Shown here one piece after another: positions 53,604-63,880 of a stretch of 64,000 nucleotides of DNA (its first letter is position 1; every line of letters begins with the position of its first letter). The translations under genes were made by a program, and so were the position numbers. The notes under the pieces are model-generated. The model saw only the letters and a list, made by a program, of their open reading frames with translations, made no database searches and had not been told where the DNA came from. The stretch comes from Catonia carolina (taxonomy: Eukaryota > Arthropoda > Insecta > Hemiptera > Achilidae): NCBI GenBank assembly GCA_035578175.1, contig JAQMRL010000012.1:23492960-23556959 (forward strand), read 5' to 3'.

Positions 53604-55659
53604 CCGTATTTTTCGGACGATAAGACGCACCCTTGTTTTTCAAGGCATAAACTGTCCAAAAATTATTTTGACTGATTTAAATTAGTTTTTTTAATACAGG
53701 TAAATGTGATTTCTTTATTTAAAAAACAGTGAGTACAAAAGATACGTATATATAATTATTTTTTATTAAGTCATTATAAATTAACAAAAAACATGGATAT
53801 AGAAACTATAAGTACTTAAATTACTAGTATTGTACATGGTAAATTATTATTACTATTCATCTTCTGCTTCTGCTAAGTCCATGTCCGAACTTTCGGAGCT
53901 ATCACCTCCATTTTCCTCAAATAGGATGTCATCTTCAGTTCCATCAAGTCTATTACTTATTCCGCATTTTTTAAAAGCTTTGACAACTGTCTCAATTTTA
54001 ACAGCTTCCCAAGATTTTTTCACCCACTCACATACTTCTGAAATTGTTGGTCGTCTCATATGTCCAGTCGGAGTGAAATCTTTGTCAGTCCTTTCCATCC
54101 ACTTAGTCCACTCTTCACGCATGAAAGACTTGAAGGGCTTGTTGATGGAAACATCCAAAGGCTGCAATTGACTCGTTAAACCTCCTGGAATTACAGCTAG
54201 TTCGGTTTTTAATTCATGTGCAACTTTTTTTGTTGACTCGGTGGTGTGTGACCGGAATTGATCAAGAACTAGTAGAGCTGGCTTTTTCAAGAGATCACCT
54301 GGACGCTTTGACCAAATTTTTTCCAACCACAACTTCATCCCGTTTTCATCCATCCATCCTTTGCAGTGTACATGGACAAAAATTCCTGATGGTATTTTTT
54401 CTTTTGGTAACGTTTTTCTTTTAAAAATTAACATTGGAGGAAGTTTTGTACCATCTGCACAGCATGCCAAAACACATGTGTAATGTGTCTTTTCGTGACC
54501 TGTGGTTTTTATTGTAACTGTTTTAGTGCCTTTCACATCAACTGTTCTATTTGATGGAACATCAAACATTAGAGGTATCTCATCCATGTTACCTATTTGA
54601 CCAAGTTCATAGCCAGTTTTCTTTCTTGAATAAATGATAAACTTGTGGAATTCTAAGATTTTCGTTTCATATTCAGATGGCATCTTTTGTGCGATTGTTG
54701 TGCGAGTACGCATGCTAAGACCTTCTCTTTTCATGAATCTAAAACACCAAGAAAAACTTCCAGAGAAATCTTCTAAGCCTAGTATAGCCGCCTGCTTTCT
54801 AGCTTCGAAAACAATCATTTTTGTCGACACTGAAATGCTATTTTGCCTGTGATTGATAATCCAATTTTTCAATTGTGGTTCAAGTTGAGGCCATTTGGCA
54901 GCGTGAGTTCGAAATGTACTTGTATGTTTCTTATTGTCTGCCTTGAGTAATAAATCTTCTTGTTTCCGCCATTCCCGAATCATTTTTTCTGTTGGAGGAG
55001 GTCCAAAATGCCTTTCTGCTGCCCGATTGCCATTTTCTTTTGCATATTGAACCACTTATAATTTAAAAGCGAAAGAGTACGAAACACGTTTACTGCACAT
55101 TTTAAACTGATATGATAACTACCGTAGGTAATATCGATACTGAAACTGTACACTTTGTCTAAACATTAACACACTATTCAACGACTGAGCTTAGTACAAA
55201 GAAAATACGGTATGTATCACAGCGCTGACTTGTCAGCTACGGTATAGTATTATACAAAACGAGATAAAGGGGCGTGGGAATTATAGCTGTGGAAGTTTGG
55301 GAGCCTTGAAATGTTTTTGCAAGATACTTTTCCAAGAAAGAACGTCAAAACAAAAATTTTAAACATTCCTCCTGTAGAGTGGTAAGATAAAATGCAATGC
55401 TGATGACTAATCATCATTTACAGTACCGTAAATGCTTATAATCTTCAAGGCGATACAGTTTAAAAACTACGGTACATCCCCTATATCATTGTATGTTTTG
55501 GAATCCCTAGTTATTGAACGTGTTTAAGTATGGTAGTGTTATATATATATCATGGAAAGCATCTACCTTAAAATGTAGCTTTCGGACCATAAGACGCATG
55601 GTAATTTTTAGGTCATTTTCCTATGGAAAAAAGTGCGTCTTATCGTCCGGAAAATACGG
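53604..55659 (-). mobile_element. Tigger/pogo-group DNA transposon
   Basis: Inverted ends CCGTATTTTTCGGACGATAA and CCGTATTTTCCGGACGATAA (one mismatch over 27 bp, continuing AGACGCAC) with a TA duplication (53602-53603, 55660-55661). This insertion splits a family A copy. A second TIR-like copy, TTCGGACCATAAGACGCAT, lies at 55580-55600 in the opposite orientation to the right end and can pair with it. It encodes one transposase on the minus strand. About 2.06 kb. Confidence 0.95.
53853..55100 (-). pseudogene. Tigger/pogo transposase, one premature stop
   Basis: ATG at 55098-55100 opens a frame MCSKRVSYSFAFKL, followed by one TAA (55056-55058). The same frame then runs without interruption for 400 codons to a TAG at 53853, giving 415 codon positions. 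The TAA sits where relatives have a residue between FKL and VVQYAKENGNRAA; CAA to TAA is the simplest cause. Domains: N-terminal helix-turn-helix (AAERHFG, MIREWRKQ), CENP-B-type HTH (LEPQLKNWIINHR to GLSMRTRTT), then a DDE_1 core. The core aspartates are in IGNMDEIPL, LLVLDQFRSH and LQPLDVSINKPFK, with 35 residues between the last two (DD35D). An acidic C-terminal tail (SSESSDMDLAEAEDE) follows. All catalytic residues and both ends are intact, so the copy is young. GTG or downstream initiation would lose the first helix. In these families the transposase acts in the nucleus on its own ends at TA sites. Confidence 0.93.
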
Positions 55660-55850
55660 TATATACTTTTGTCGTAAAACGCGTGCTAAGACTGAAATCT
55701 TTAAGAAAACCTATCTTTTACACGTTTTCGTGAGAAAAAAACAGAAAATCGCTAATTACCGCTAAACTAAGCGTTATACAAAATATATATATATATCTGG
55801 GAAAAAAATTTGTAGGAATTTAAATTCTCTATACTTTTACTAGGTATATA

Positions 55851-56290
55851 AACTTTCCCGGTAAAATGTATTAAACGTAATAATACATTTAATAAATGTA
55901 TGTTAAACGTATGTTTAAAATGAACATACGGTAAATGTATTGCGGTAAATGTATACTTCTCAGAATTCTCTGCTTCTAGCAATCTTAAAGCAAGAACAAA
56001 ATTAAATTTCTAATTTTTGTAAGATAACAACAAAAGATAAAAAGTTCGTTCCCACTCTGCCAATTACAACACTGAATTTCTGTCTAACTAGATACAGGCT
56101 CGCAATTTCATGGTTGCTAGTATTATAACACACTATTAATATTATTGTAAATAATAAACTACATAATTCAAGTTTGTACCTACATCAGTAATTACTGGTT
56201 TGCTGACGTGAATAACTGTTTCTTTCTCTTTATCTCAATTACTTATTGTTCATAATTGAATAAATTGTAATTTAGCAGAATTTCAAGTAA
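55851..56290. other. Spacer, partly decayed family A
   Basis: Repeated AAATGTAT/AAACGTA words near 55865-55940. No coding feature. Confidence 0.35.
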
Positions 56291-56370
56291 ACAAATTAAA
56301 AAAATATAAACCTCTACTTCCGGTAGATCGATTTTTATGAAAATATTCGTGTTAGGTTTGACAATGAATA
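56290..56370 (-). repeat. Family A fragment
   Basis: CTACTTCCGGTAGATCGATTTTTATGAAAATATTCGTG from the middle of family A. Confidence 0.65.
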
Positions 56371-56754
56371 AAATTTAATCTAAGTAACTTATTTAAAACA
56401 AATGTATGTTACCTGAGTGTTAAATAACGCAGAAATAGGAAAAAAGCGAATAAGTTATAGAAAAAAAATAATATTACATCTTTTACAAAATTAAAACAAA
56501 TTTATAACAAAAGAAAAGTAGGCCTATGCATTTCACACAAGTTTTATTTGGTATGTTGACGTGATGCCATCTGATAGCAGACAGTGAAACAAAAACAGTG
56601 GACGGCGGGCGGAGGCACACAACCGACCGGGTGAATAGTAAATTCGCGGGCTCTAGCTGGAGGAACACGAAATGAAGCTCTAGCGAGGGCTAAAAACAGG
56701 GCAGAAATCAACACAAAATGCATATTAAAAACATGCTAAAACATGTTACAACGC
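56371..56754. other. Spacer
   Basis: A GC-richer patch at 56575-56690 has no recognised coding content. Confidence 0.4.
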
Positions 56755-56872
56755 ATGCTCAAAATATGCTGAAAACATATTTTTTGGTTCAAGGGGCCTG
56801 AAAATGTGTATTTCCTGTGAAAAATTAATTTCAAAAATCGATATGAAAACAATAATTTTCTTCTTTATCAAG
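56755..56872 (-). repeat. Family A 5' fragment
   Basis: TTTTTTGGTTCAAGGGGCCTG, AATCGATATGAAAACAATAAT: the 5' block, diverged, terminal hairpin decayed. Confidence 0.65.
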
Positions 56873-56887
56873 TTTATATCTTTATAT

Positions 56888-57848
56888 AACGGCCATTACA
56901 GGTAGGTGGAGTGTTAATTTATTTGCACTCGATCTGCTAATTCCAGAGCTAGAAAAAATAAAAAATAGTTCTGTTTCTTAACACATGGTCAGCGAGTTAT
57001 ACGACTGAACTATTTAAAAAACAGAAGAGGTAGGGTAGAGGTGTGAAAGATACTACTATCGGTTTCATAATCATAGACACCCCAGTTTGAACCCTTGCGT
57101 CTCCAAAACTATAAGTCGAATTTTAACATACTTTACATCAAAATGTAGCTCATTTTATTCTGCGTTGAGCTACAATATTCCTATATTTTTAATGTTGTTT
57201 AAAAATTGCCATATTGAGGTGGGAAGACAAAAAGACTCGTTTTTTTGCTACCGCAACAAATTTCATGCGTTTAGAGGCGTGTAACTCGATAAATATTCGA
57301 CCGAAAAGTTTCGTATTTCAACCCAACATAGACAATTATATTCTTACTGCAGGTACGAAATTTTAAATTTGTACGTTAATTAAATTTTGATTTATTAACA
57401 ATATTCTGGATCCTTGCTATCTTGGTAACCGCTCGATCGTTCGGCCCGGGCAAACTATCGTTTTATAATTTATAAATATAGGTTTATTACAACTCAACGC
57501 AGAATAAAATGAGCTAAATTTTGATGTAAAGTATGTTAAAATCCGACTCATAGTTTTGGAGATGCAAGGGTTCAAACTCTGGTGTCTATGATTATGAAAC
57601 CGATACTAGTTATCTCCTCTAAAAGTAATGGTTTTCATTTTACAGTCAGACCCTGTGGTGAATGAAGTGAAGGTAGCATTTGCAGGGTGCAAAGTAGATG
57701 TTTTTTGGAGGGTCTGGCATGCTGATAAGCATGGGCTACTTTTGTACTTGTGAGGAAGGCATGGTAAACCACCTCACTTCTGGTTTTACTTAGTAAAACT
57801 TTTATAGATTCAAACCAGCCTTTCGGCTCTTGATCTAAACAACAACAA
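56888..57848 (-). repeat. Family B repeat split by a fold-back element
   Basis: Part 1 56888-57058 (ACAGGTAGGTGGAGTGTTAA to GTGTGAAAGATACTACTA), then the insertion, then 57604-57848 (GTTATCTCCTCTAAAAGTAA to CTAAACAACAACAAC). Confidence 0.85.
57059..57603. mobile_element. Fold-back/MITE element, 545 bp
   Basis: Ends TCGGTTTCATAATCATAGAC and GTCTATGATTATGAAACCGA are exact inverse complements. The arms extend about 135 bp (57059-57195; 57470-57603) with few mismatches around a ~270 bp centre. A 5-bp direct duplication TACTA flanks it (57054-57058 and 57604-57608). No coding capacity. Superfamily unassigned; a 5-bp duplication argues against Tc1/mariner. Confidence 0.88.
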
Positions 57849-58496
57849 CAATCTGTATATACAACCAGGAAAAGTAAAAAATGAACGTTTAAATATTTAC
57901 AAGTATAAGTATACTCAATATCTTGGCGAAGCGTATTTAAGACGAAACGTACCAAGGAGTAATAATACAACCCGCGAAGTAAAGAATTACCGTAATTTTT
58001 TAACCACCTTATTATTCTTCATTACAGATGCAGTCGGAAAACATAAAAGAATAAAGAGAGTAAACGTTAAAATTTTCTCCATGGTAAATAAAACTTAAAT
58101 TAAAAAAGAAAACGTTTTTAATAATTCACACCATTTTTTCTTTTTTGCTTTTAAAGATAATTTAATAAGAAAATATGCTAATGTTGTATCCAGTAACCAC
58201 CGTCTGAGTGAATCATTTAAATTAATACATACTATATTAAAAATTTTCAATTAAAACTGAAACGAATTCTTATTTTCACTGCAGTATATTAATATTTAAA
58301 AAGGCAAATGAAAGGACATTTTAAATTCATTTTATTACACTAGTAGAATAAAACACAAACTCACACATTTAACATTAAAGAACAGAGTTGTATGAGAGAT
58401 AAGTAAATTTAATGAAAACTCTTATTTACTTTTAATTTTAATGAATTTATTAATGTCTTTTAGTATAGAACAGTTATGAGTACGGTTTAAAAAAAA
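57849..58496. other. AT-rich spacer
   Basis: A short CAGTAACCACCGTCTGAGTGAATC stretch near 58192 faintly resembles family D. Nothing else recognised. Confidence 0.4.
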
Positions 58497-59466
58497 TCTG
58501 GTGTGAAACACTCACATGACTTTCTATTGCCAATGCAAATAGATGAATAAAACCGAACTCATAAGTAATAAAATATTAGAAATAAACAAAAAACTAAACT
58601 CAAAAAACATAATATAATTTTAATCATGAGTGAATGATGCAAAATGAAAACCAACCTTAGTTTCGCTGAATAATGCGGAAAATCACTCTGATGCTAAACT
58701 AGGCTCTGTACAGAAAAATACTTAAAACAAAAATTGTAGATATTTTAATTTCTTACGTACAACTGTACTTACTTTACTTTATACAACTTTACTTATGTAC
58801 AACTTATATTTATTTATTATACATTTTTGTCGTAAAATGCATTACTAAGGCAGAAATCTTAAAAAATACACGTTTTACAGATTTTCATGAAAAAAAAACA
58901 GGAAATCACTAACTACCGCTAAATAAGCTTTATACAAAGAAAGGTTTGAATTAAAAATTGTAGATTTTTAAATTGCTTACAACTTTTATTATATACACTT
59001 CTCCGCTAAAATGTATAAGTTATTAAGGCCGCAATCTTAAAAAAAATCATTTTTTCTAGCCTTCCCAAGAATTTTAGCAGACATGGCGCATAGGTACTCT
59101 ATTTTGTAGAACATAAAAAATGTAGTAAACGAGGCAATATTTTTAAAAAAATCGTAGGAACCGTTTTTGAAAAATCACAAAAAAGTGAAAATAAACTACT
59201 TCTTCCGGTCGACCGATTTTGATGAAAATATTCGTATCGCGTCCTCTAATAGTACCTAACATTAAGTTTCAAGTTTCAACTTCGTACGATGTTCTGTTCT
59301 TGAGATATTTTATTAACACACACACGCACAGAACAATCGCTAAAAACATGTTTTTTGGGTTCAGTGGGTCTGAAAACGTGTATATGCGGTGAAAACTAGA
59401 TTTAGAAAAATCGACATGAAAACAATGCTTCCTTCCTATATATTTATAAAGGCAAGAGAAAGCAAA
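58497..59466 (-). mobile_element. Family A element, full length
   Basis: AAAAATCTGGTGTGAAACAC to GGCAAGAGAAAGCAAAAA. The microsatellite is short (ACACACACGCACAG, 59317-59331). An extra duplication of ACAACTTTACTTA-type sequence lies at 58765-58805 in the second unit. Confidence 0.93.
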
Positions 59467-59599
59467 AATGAGGAACATCTTTGGTTGGAGAGAAATCTGT
59501 TAACTATATTGTAACATACACTATGTTGTAACACTATTGTAGCATTATGTTGTACTACATTGTGACATTGTACAACATTGTATATTCTAGAATTTCTTC

Positions 59600-59795
59600 T
59601 CTTATAAGGGCCAATTTTAGACCTCGTGAGGTTACTTAAGACGTTTCTGGAAACTTTTTTGCAGCTCACATTCTCAGCATGCGCTTACTGTAGACTTTTC
59701 TCCTTTATTTTGTCACCCAGTTTTCTGTTTTTGCTCTTAATGGAAGCCTTTAAAGTCCGTATTTAGTTATCTGAATTTGGTTTTTGTTCATTAAG
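59600..59795 (+). repeat. ~200 bp direct repeat, copy 1
   Basis: GGGCCAATTTTAGACC, CTGGAAACTTTTTTGCAG, TTTTCTCCTTT, CAGTTTTCTGTTTTTGCTCTT. It recurs at 60120-60310 in the same orientation with about 80% identity by eye. Confidence 0.75.
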
Positions 59796-59861
59796 TTTTT
59801 TCAATTTTCTTTCTAACTTCTTTAAACCATTTATCAGACACTTAGGTCAATTGCGTGTGGT

Positions 59862-60110
59862 TGTTGGTTTTTTGGTCATCAGCTGAAAGGTTGGTGTGAA
59901 TACTAAGTTAACGGAGGAGTACGGTGCTTTACCATTGATTTCCTCACTGAGTTGAAAAGCATGCTTATCAGCATGCCAGCCCCACTGAAAAGCACATATT
60001 TTCCATCCTTTAAATGACTCTTTCACTTCATTCACCGCAGGGTTGGCTGTATAATGAAATTCATTACTTTCAGAAGAGATAACTCTGAGTAGTGTCAATT
60101 ACACGAACTT
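59862..60110 (+). repeat. Family B repeat copy
   Basis: TTTGGTCATCAGCTGAAAGG to GAGATAACTCTGAGTAGTGTC. It lies between the two 200-bp direct repeats. Confidence 0.8.
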
Positions 60111-60119
60111 GTTACATTT

Positions 60120-60310
60120 TTTCTCATATAGGCCCAATTTTAGACCAAGTGAGGTGACGTTAGATATTTCTGGAAACTCTTTTTGCAGCCTTCTTACCTT
60201 TCGCTCACTGTAGGCTTTTCTCCTTTCTCTTTCCACCCGGTGTTCTGTTTTTACTGTTCTTGGAAGCCCTTAAGTCCATAATTAGTTATGTAAATTTGGT
60301 TCGTTAAAAT
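60120..60310 (+). repeat. ~200 bp direct repeat, copy 2
   Basis: GGCCCAATTTTAGACCAAGT, CTGGAAACTCTTTTTGCAG, GGTGTTCTGTTTTTACTG. Partner of 59600-59795. Confidence 0.75.
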
Positions 60311-61375
60311 AAATCTAAAAAAAATTAAACAATACAATAATGGTTATTGTTGTTTGATTTCTGATTAAAACCCAAATTATGTCGATGTAAATTTCCTTTT
60401 GATATTGTATGGTAAATAACAAGATGTGGTTATGTTACTCTAACAAAATCGGAAGGACCAGTCTAACCTAACCAAACCTAACAACCACAATTTCAAAAGC
60501 AAAGTACAGCAAATACTGTACCATGTTTTAAATTGACTTTTAATATTACCCTTAATAGGAATTAACTATGTTATTTTAACATTATGTATTAATTCTGTCC
60601 AAGTGATTTTAAATGGAACGATAGTTCGTTCTCCTTACAAGGGTTTCAACGACCCTTGTTTTATCTCATGAAGGGTAAGGGTTATAGTAGTTTCTCAAAA
60701 GGATCTTAACATCTTCACTTTAAACTTCCCATCAGACAATTACTCTCTAAGTCCTTTACACATAATTTCCTTGTCTTCTCCTGGATTAAATAGTGTACCT
60801 GATATTCTGTAACAATACAGGAAAATCCCTTTGTCTTTCAAATTACATAACCTTACAAATGTTACGGGAAACCGCACTATCTTAATAATTTTCAAAGAGT
60901 ACAGGTTGTCAAAGTTTTCTTTGGCATAAGAGGATTGGGTACAGCTATAGAAAATTCATACAAAAATAATTGTGGAGCTTTCCACCGTGTACAAGCCAGC
61001 TATATGAAAAATAGACCTTATGTCAATCACGCTCTGCTATTGATTTTGCCTCATTTTATACGAATATTTGAACTTTTTGATATCCTAGTTACGACATGAA
61101 CGCGTTCCATAAAATTTTCGGGTCAATAATAAATTCACCTTTTACCTCCTCCTCCTCCTCCTCAGTCATGAATGACACTACAACACTAGCAACAATTTTA
61201 CGGATTTACCTATAAAGTACTTTGTTTCCAATTTTCGGCATTTTAAAATCACTACGAAACTAAACATAACTCAACAAGACTATTTTTTGCTATTATGGCA
61301 CAATTAAACAAAACACAAATAAAATTTATTACAGGCACTTACACTAATAAATGGTACGAATCCGAGACAGTTTTT
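60311..61375. other. Spacer without recognised gene
   Basis: No coding family seen. A (CTC)n run lies at 61146-61162. Confidence 0.45.
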
Positions 61376-62324
61376 ACTTTCTCTTGCCTATATGAATATA
61401 TAGGAAGGAAAGTATTGTTTTCATGTCGATTTTTCGAAATCGAGTTTTCACCGGATCTATACGTTTTCAGACCCCCTGAACCCAAAAAACATGTTTTTAG
61501 CGATTGGTCTGTGTGTGTGTCTGTGTGTCTGTGTGTCTGTGTGTGAACAGAATATCTCAAGAACGGAACATCGTACGAACTTGAAACTTGAAACTTAAGT
61601 TACATACCACTACCGGACGCGACACGAACATTTTCATCAAAATCGGTCAACCGGAAGTAGTAGTTTATTCGTATAATTTTTCACTTTTTTGCGATTTTCT
61701 CAAAAACTGGTCCTACGATTTTTTTTAAAATCGCCTATTTTACTCAATTTTTTATTCTCTACAAGATAGGGTAGGCGCCATGTTTGCTGAAATTCTGGGT
61801 GAGGCTGTTTTTACGTTAAAACGTTGTTTTTTAAAATTACGGCTTTAATATAAATTTTAGCGCAAAAACTTATATAATAAAAGTTGTAGAAAATTTAAAA
61901 TTCTACAACTTCTGTTTCAAACATTTTTTTGTATGACGCTTAGTTTAGCAGTAATTAGCGATTTTCTGATTTTTTCTCACGAAAACGTGTGAAAAATCGA
62001 TTTTTTTTAGATTTTGGCCTTAGTATGCATTTTACGACAAAAGTGTATATAACCAAATTTATAGGAAATTTAAAGATCTACAACTTTTATTTAACGTATT
62101 TTTCTCTACAGAGCCTAGTTTAGCGTGAAATAGTGATTTTCCGTATTTTTAAGCCAGACTGAGGTTGATTTTCATTTTGAGTGTTTCACTCATGATTAAA
62201 ATAAGGTTATGTTTATTGAGGTTAGTTTTTTGTTTATTTCTAATATTTTATTACTAATGTTAAATTATATTGTAAATTATTTGCATTGGCAAGAGAAAGT
62301 TGTGTGAGTGTTTCACACCAGATT
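61376..62324 (+). mobile_element. Family A element, full length, young copy
   Basis: Reference-quality copy. 5' inverted repeat ACTTTCTCTTGCC, microsatellite 61508-61544, tandem unit 1 about 61831-61976, unit 2 about 62003-62150, 3' inverted repeat GGCAAGAGAAAGT, hairpin, CCAGA. It shares private variants with 27902-28914 and is followed head-to-tail by another copy. Confidence 0.96.
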
Positions 62325-62328
62325 TTTT

Positions 62329-62494
62329 ACTTTCTCTTGCCTATATGAATATATAGGAAGGGAAGTATTGTTTTCATGTCGATTTTTCGAAATCGAGTTT
62401 TCACCGGATCTATACGTTTTCAGACCCCCTGAACCCAAAAAACATGTTTTTAGCGATTGGTCTGTGTGTGTGTCTGTGTGCCTGTGTGTGTGTG

Positions 62495-62528
<34 letters not shown>

Positions 62529-63293
62529 AACAGAATATCTAAAGAATAGAACATCGTACGAACTTGAAACTTGAAACTTAAGTTACATACCACTACCGGA
62601 CCTGACAGGAACATTTTCATCAAAATCGGTCAACCGGAAGTAGTAGTTTATTCGTGTAATTTTTCACTTTTTTGCGATTTTCTCAAAAACTGGTCCTACG
62701 ATTTTTTTGAAATCGCCTCATTTACTCAATTTTTTATTCTCTACAAGATAGGGTAGGCGCCATGTTTGCTGAAATTCTGGGTGAGGCTGTTTTTACGTAA
62801 AAACATTTTCTTTTTAAGATTGCGGCTTTAATATGCATTTTATCGAAAAACGTTATATAATAAAAGTTGTAGAGAATGTAAAATTCTACAACTTTTATTT
62901 CAAACATTTTTTTGTATAACGCTTAGTTTAGCGGTAATTAGCGATTTTCTGTTTTTTTCTCACGAAAACGTGTGAAAAATCGATTTTTTTAAGATTTCGG
63001 CCTTACAATGCATTTTACGACAAAAGTGTTTAATATAAAATTTGTAGGAAATTAAAAGATCTACAATTTTTATTTAAAGCTTTTTTTTGTACAGTGCCTA
63101 GTTTAGCGTGTAGGAGCGATTTTCCGTATTTTTAAGCCAAACTTAGGTCGATTTTAATTTTACGTATTTCACTAATGTTTTTTGAGGTTAGTTTTTTGTT
63201 TATTTCTAATATTTTATTACTAATGTTAGGTTTATTGTTAATTATTTGCATTGGCAAGAGAAAGTTGTGTGAGTGTTTCACACCAGATTTTTT
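62329..63293 (+). mobile_element. Family A element, full length, tandem partner
   Basis: Begins on the T-run ending the previous copy. Microsatellite 62461-62528. It belongs to the AACGTTATAT subfamily, unlike its upstream neighbour, so the tandem did not arise by simple duplication of one copy. Confidence 0.96.
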
Positions 63294-63302
63294 TACTTAG
63301 AA

Positions 63303-63365
63303 GCGGCAGCGGCTATTTAGGTGAAGTAGGTGAAGAGCATCACTTATTTTCTGGATAGTGTTGCT
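63303..63365 (+). repeat. Short repeat shared with 39.3 kb
   Basis: GGCAGCGGCTATTTAGGTGA, AGGTGAAGAGC and CTGGATAGTG match 39325-39400 in order. Confidence 0.6.
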
Positions 63366-63790
63366 CCACCATCAACTTCGTCCGGTGGGCAAACACTTAA
63401 ATGTGAACTTTAAAATAATTAATAGATAAATTATTGGGCGCCAGCTCTGTCAACAGAGCATGAGATATAAACAAAAAAGACTATATCTTCTTACTTAAAG
63501 TAAATATTTAATGAATAATAAACTAATAATTAAATTAACTTACTACTAACAAAATTATCCTAAAACAACCCTAACCTATTTTTAAAATATAGCCAACCTT
63601 TTTCGCCTCGACATTATTATAAAAACAAGAAATTAAAAACCCTTAATAAAATACACGAATGAATTACCTCGAATTAAATGTCTCCCCTTTCTTCTTCTTC
63701 TCCTTCGTTCTCCGTCACTCCTTGTTCTCCTACTCAATTCTTCAACTAATCCTTCTTTATAAACTATGTTCCAAACTTTAGTCCCAAGGG
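63366..63790. other. Spacer
   Basis: AT-rich, with a pyrimidine-rich TTCTTCTTCTCCTTC run near 63687-63725. No coding feature. Confidence 0.4.
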
Positions 63791-63795
63791 AACTG

Positions 63796-63880
63796 ATTGT
63801 GAATTACCTGGGTTCGAACCAGGAAACTTCTGGTTAACAATCCTCCCTCTCCCACCAACCGCTCAACCAACGTGGAGAGC
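63796..63880 (-). repeat. tRNA-Asn-like SINE head or tRNA pseudogene
   Basis: Minus strand ACGTTGGTTGAGCGGTTGGT (A box), GGATTGTTAACCAGAAG (an anticodon loop with GTT, as in tRNA-Asn) and TCCTGGTTCGAACCCAGG, a well-paired TψC arm. The acceptor stem halves do not pair, so it is a derived copy rather than a working tRNA gene. Confidence 0.6.

Larger units (their letters stand above)
53337..55850 (-). mobile_element. Family A element split by a Tigger transposon
   Basis: The 3' part 53337-53603 (AAAAATCTGGTGTGAAAC to ATAAATTTGATTA), then the Tigger element, then the continuation from TATACTTTTGTCGTAAAACG (55660) to about 55850. Further pieces of the 5' part, diverged, are at 56290-56370 and 56755-56870. 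Confidence 0.85.

Noticed and set aside
53853..55055. Domesticated host gene derived from pogo/Tigger
   Set aside because: The frame lies between intact inverted ends with a TA duplication and has a premature stop, as expected of a transposon copy, not a domesticated gene.
57635..57970. 111-codon minus-strand frame with a plausible hydrophobic start
   Set aside because: It runs through family B repeat sequence, which is not open in other copies.
63796..63880. Functional tRNA-Asn gene
   Set aside because: The TψC arm and GTT loop look good but the acceptor stem does not pair.
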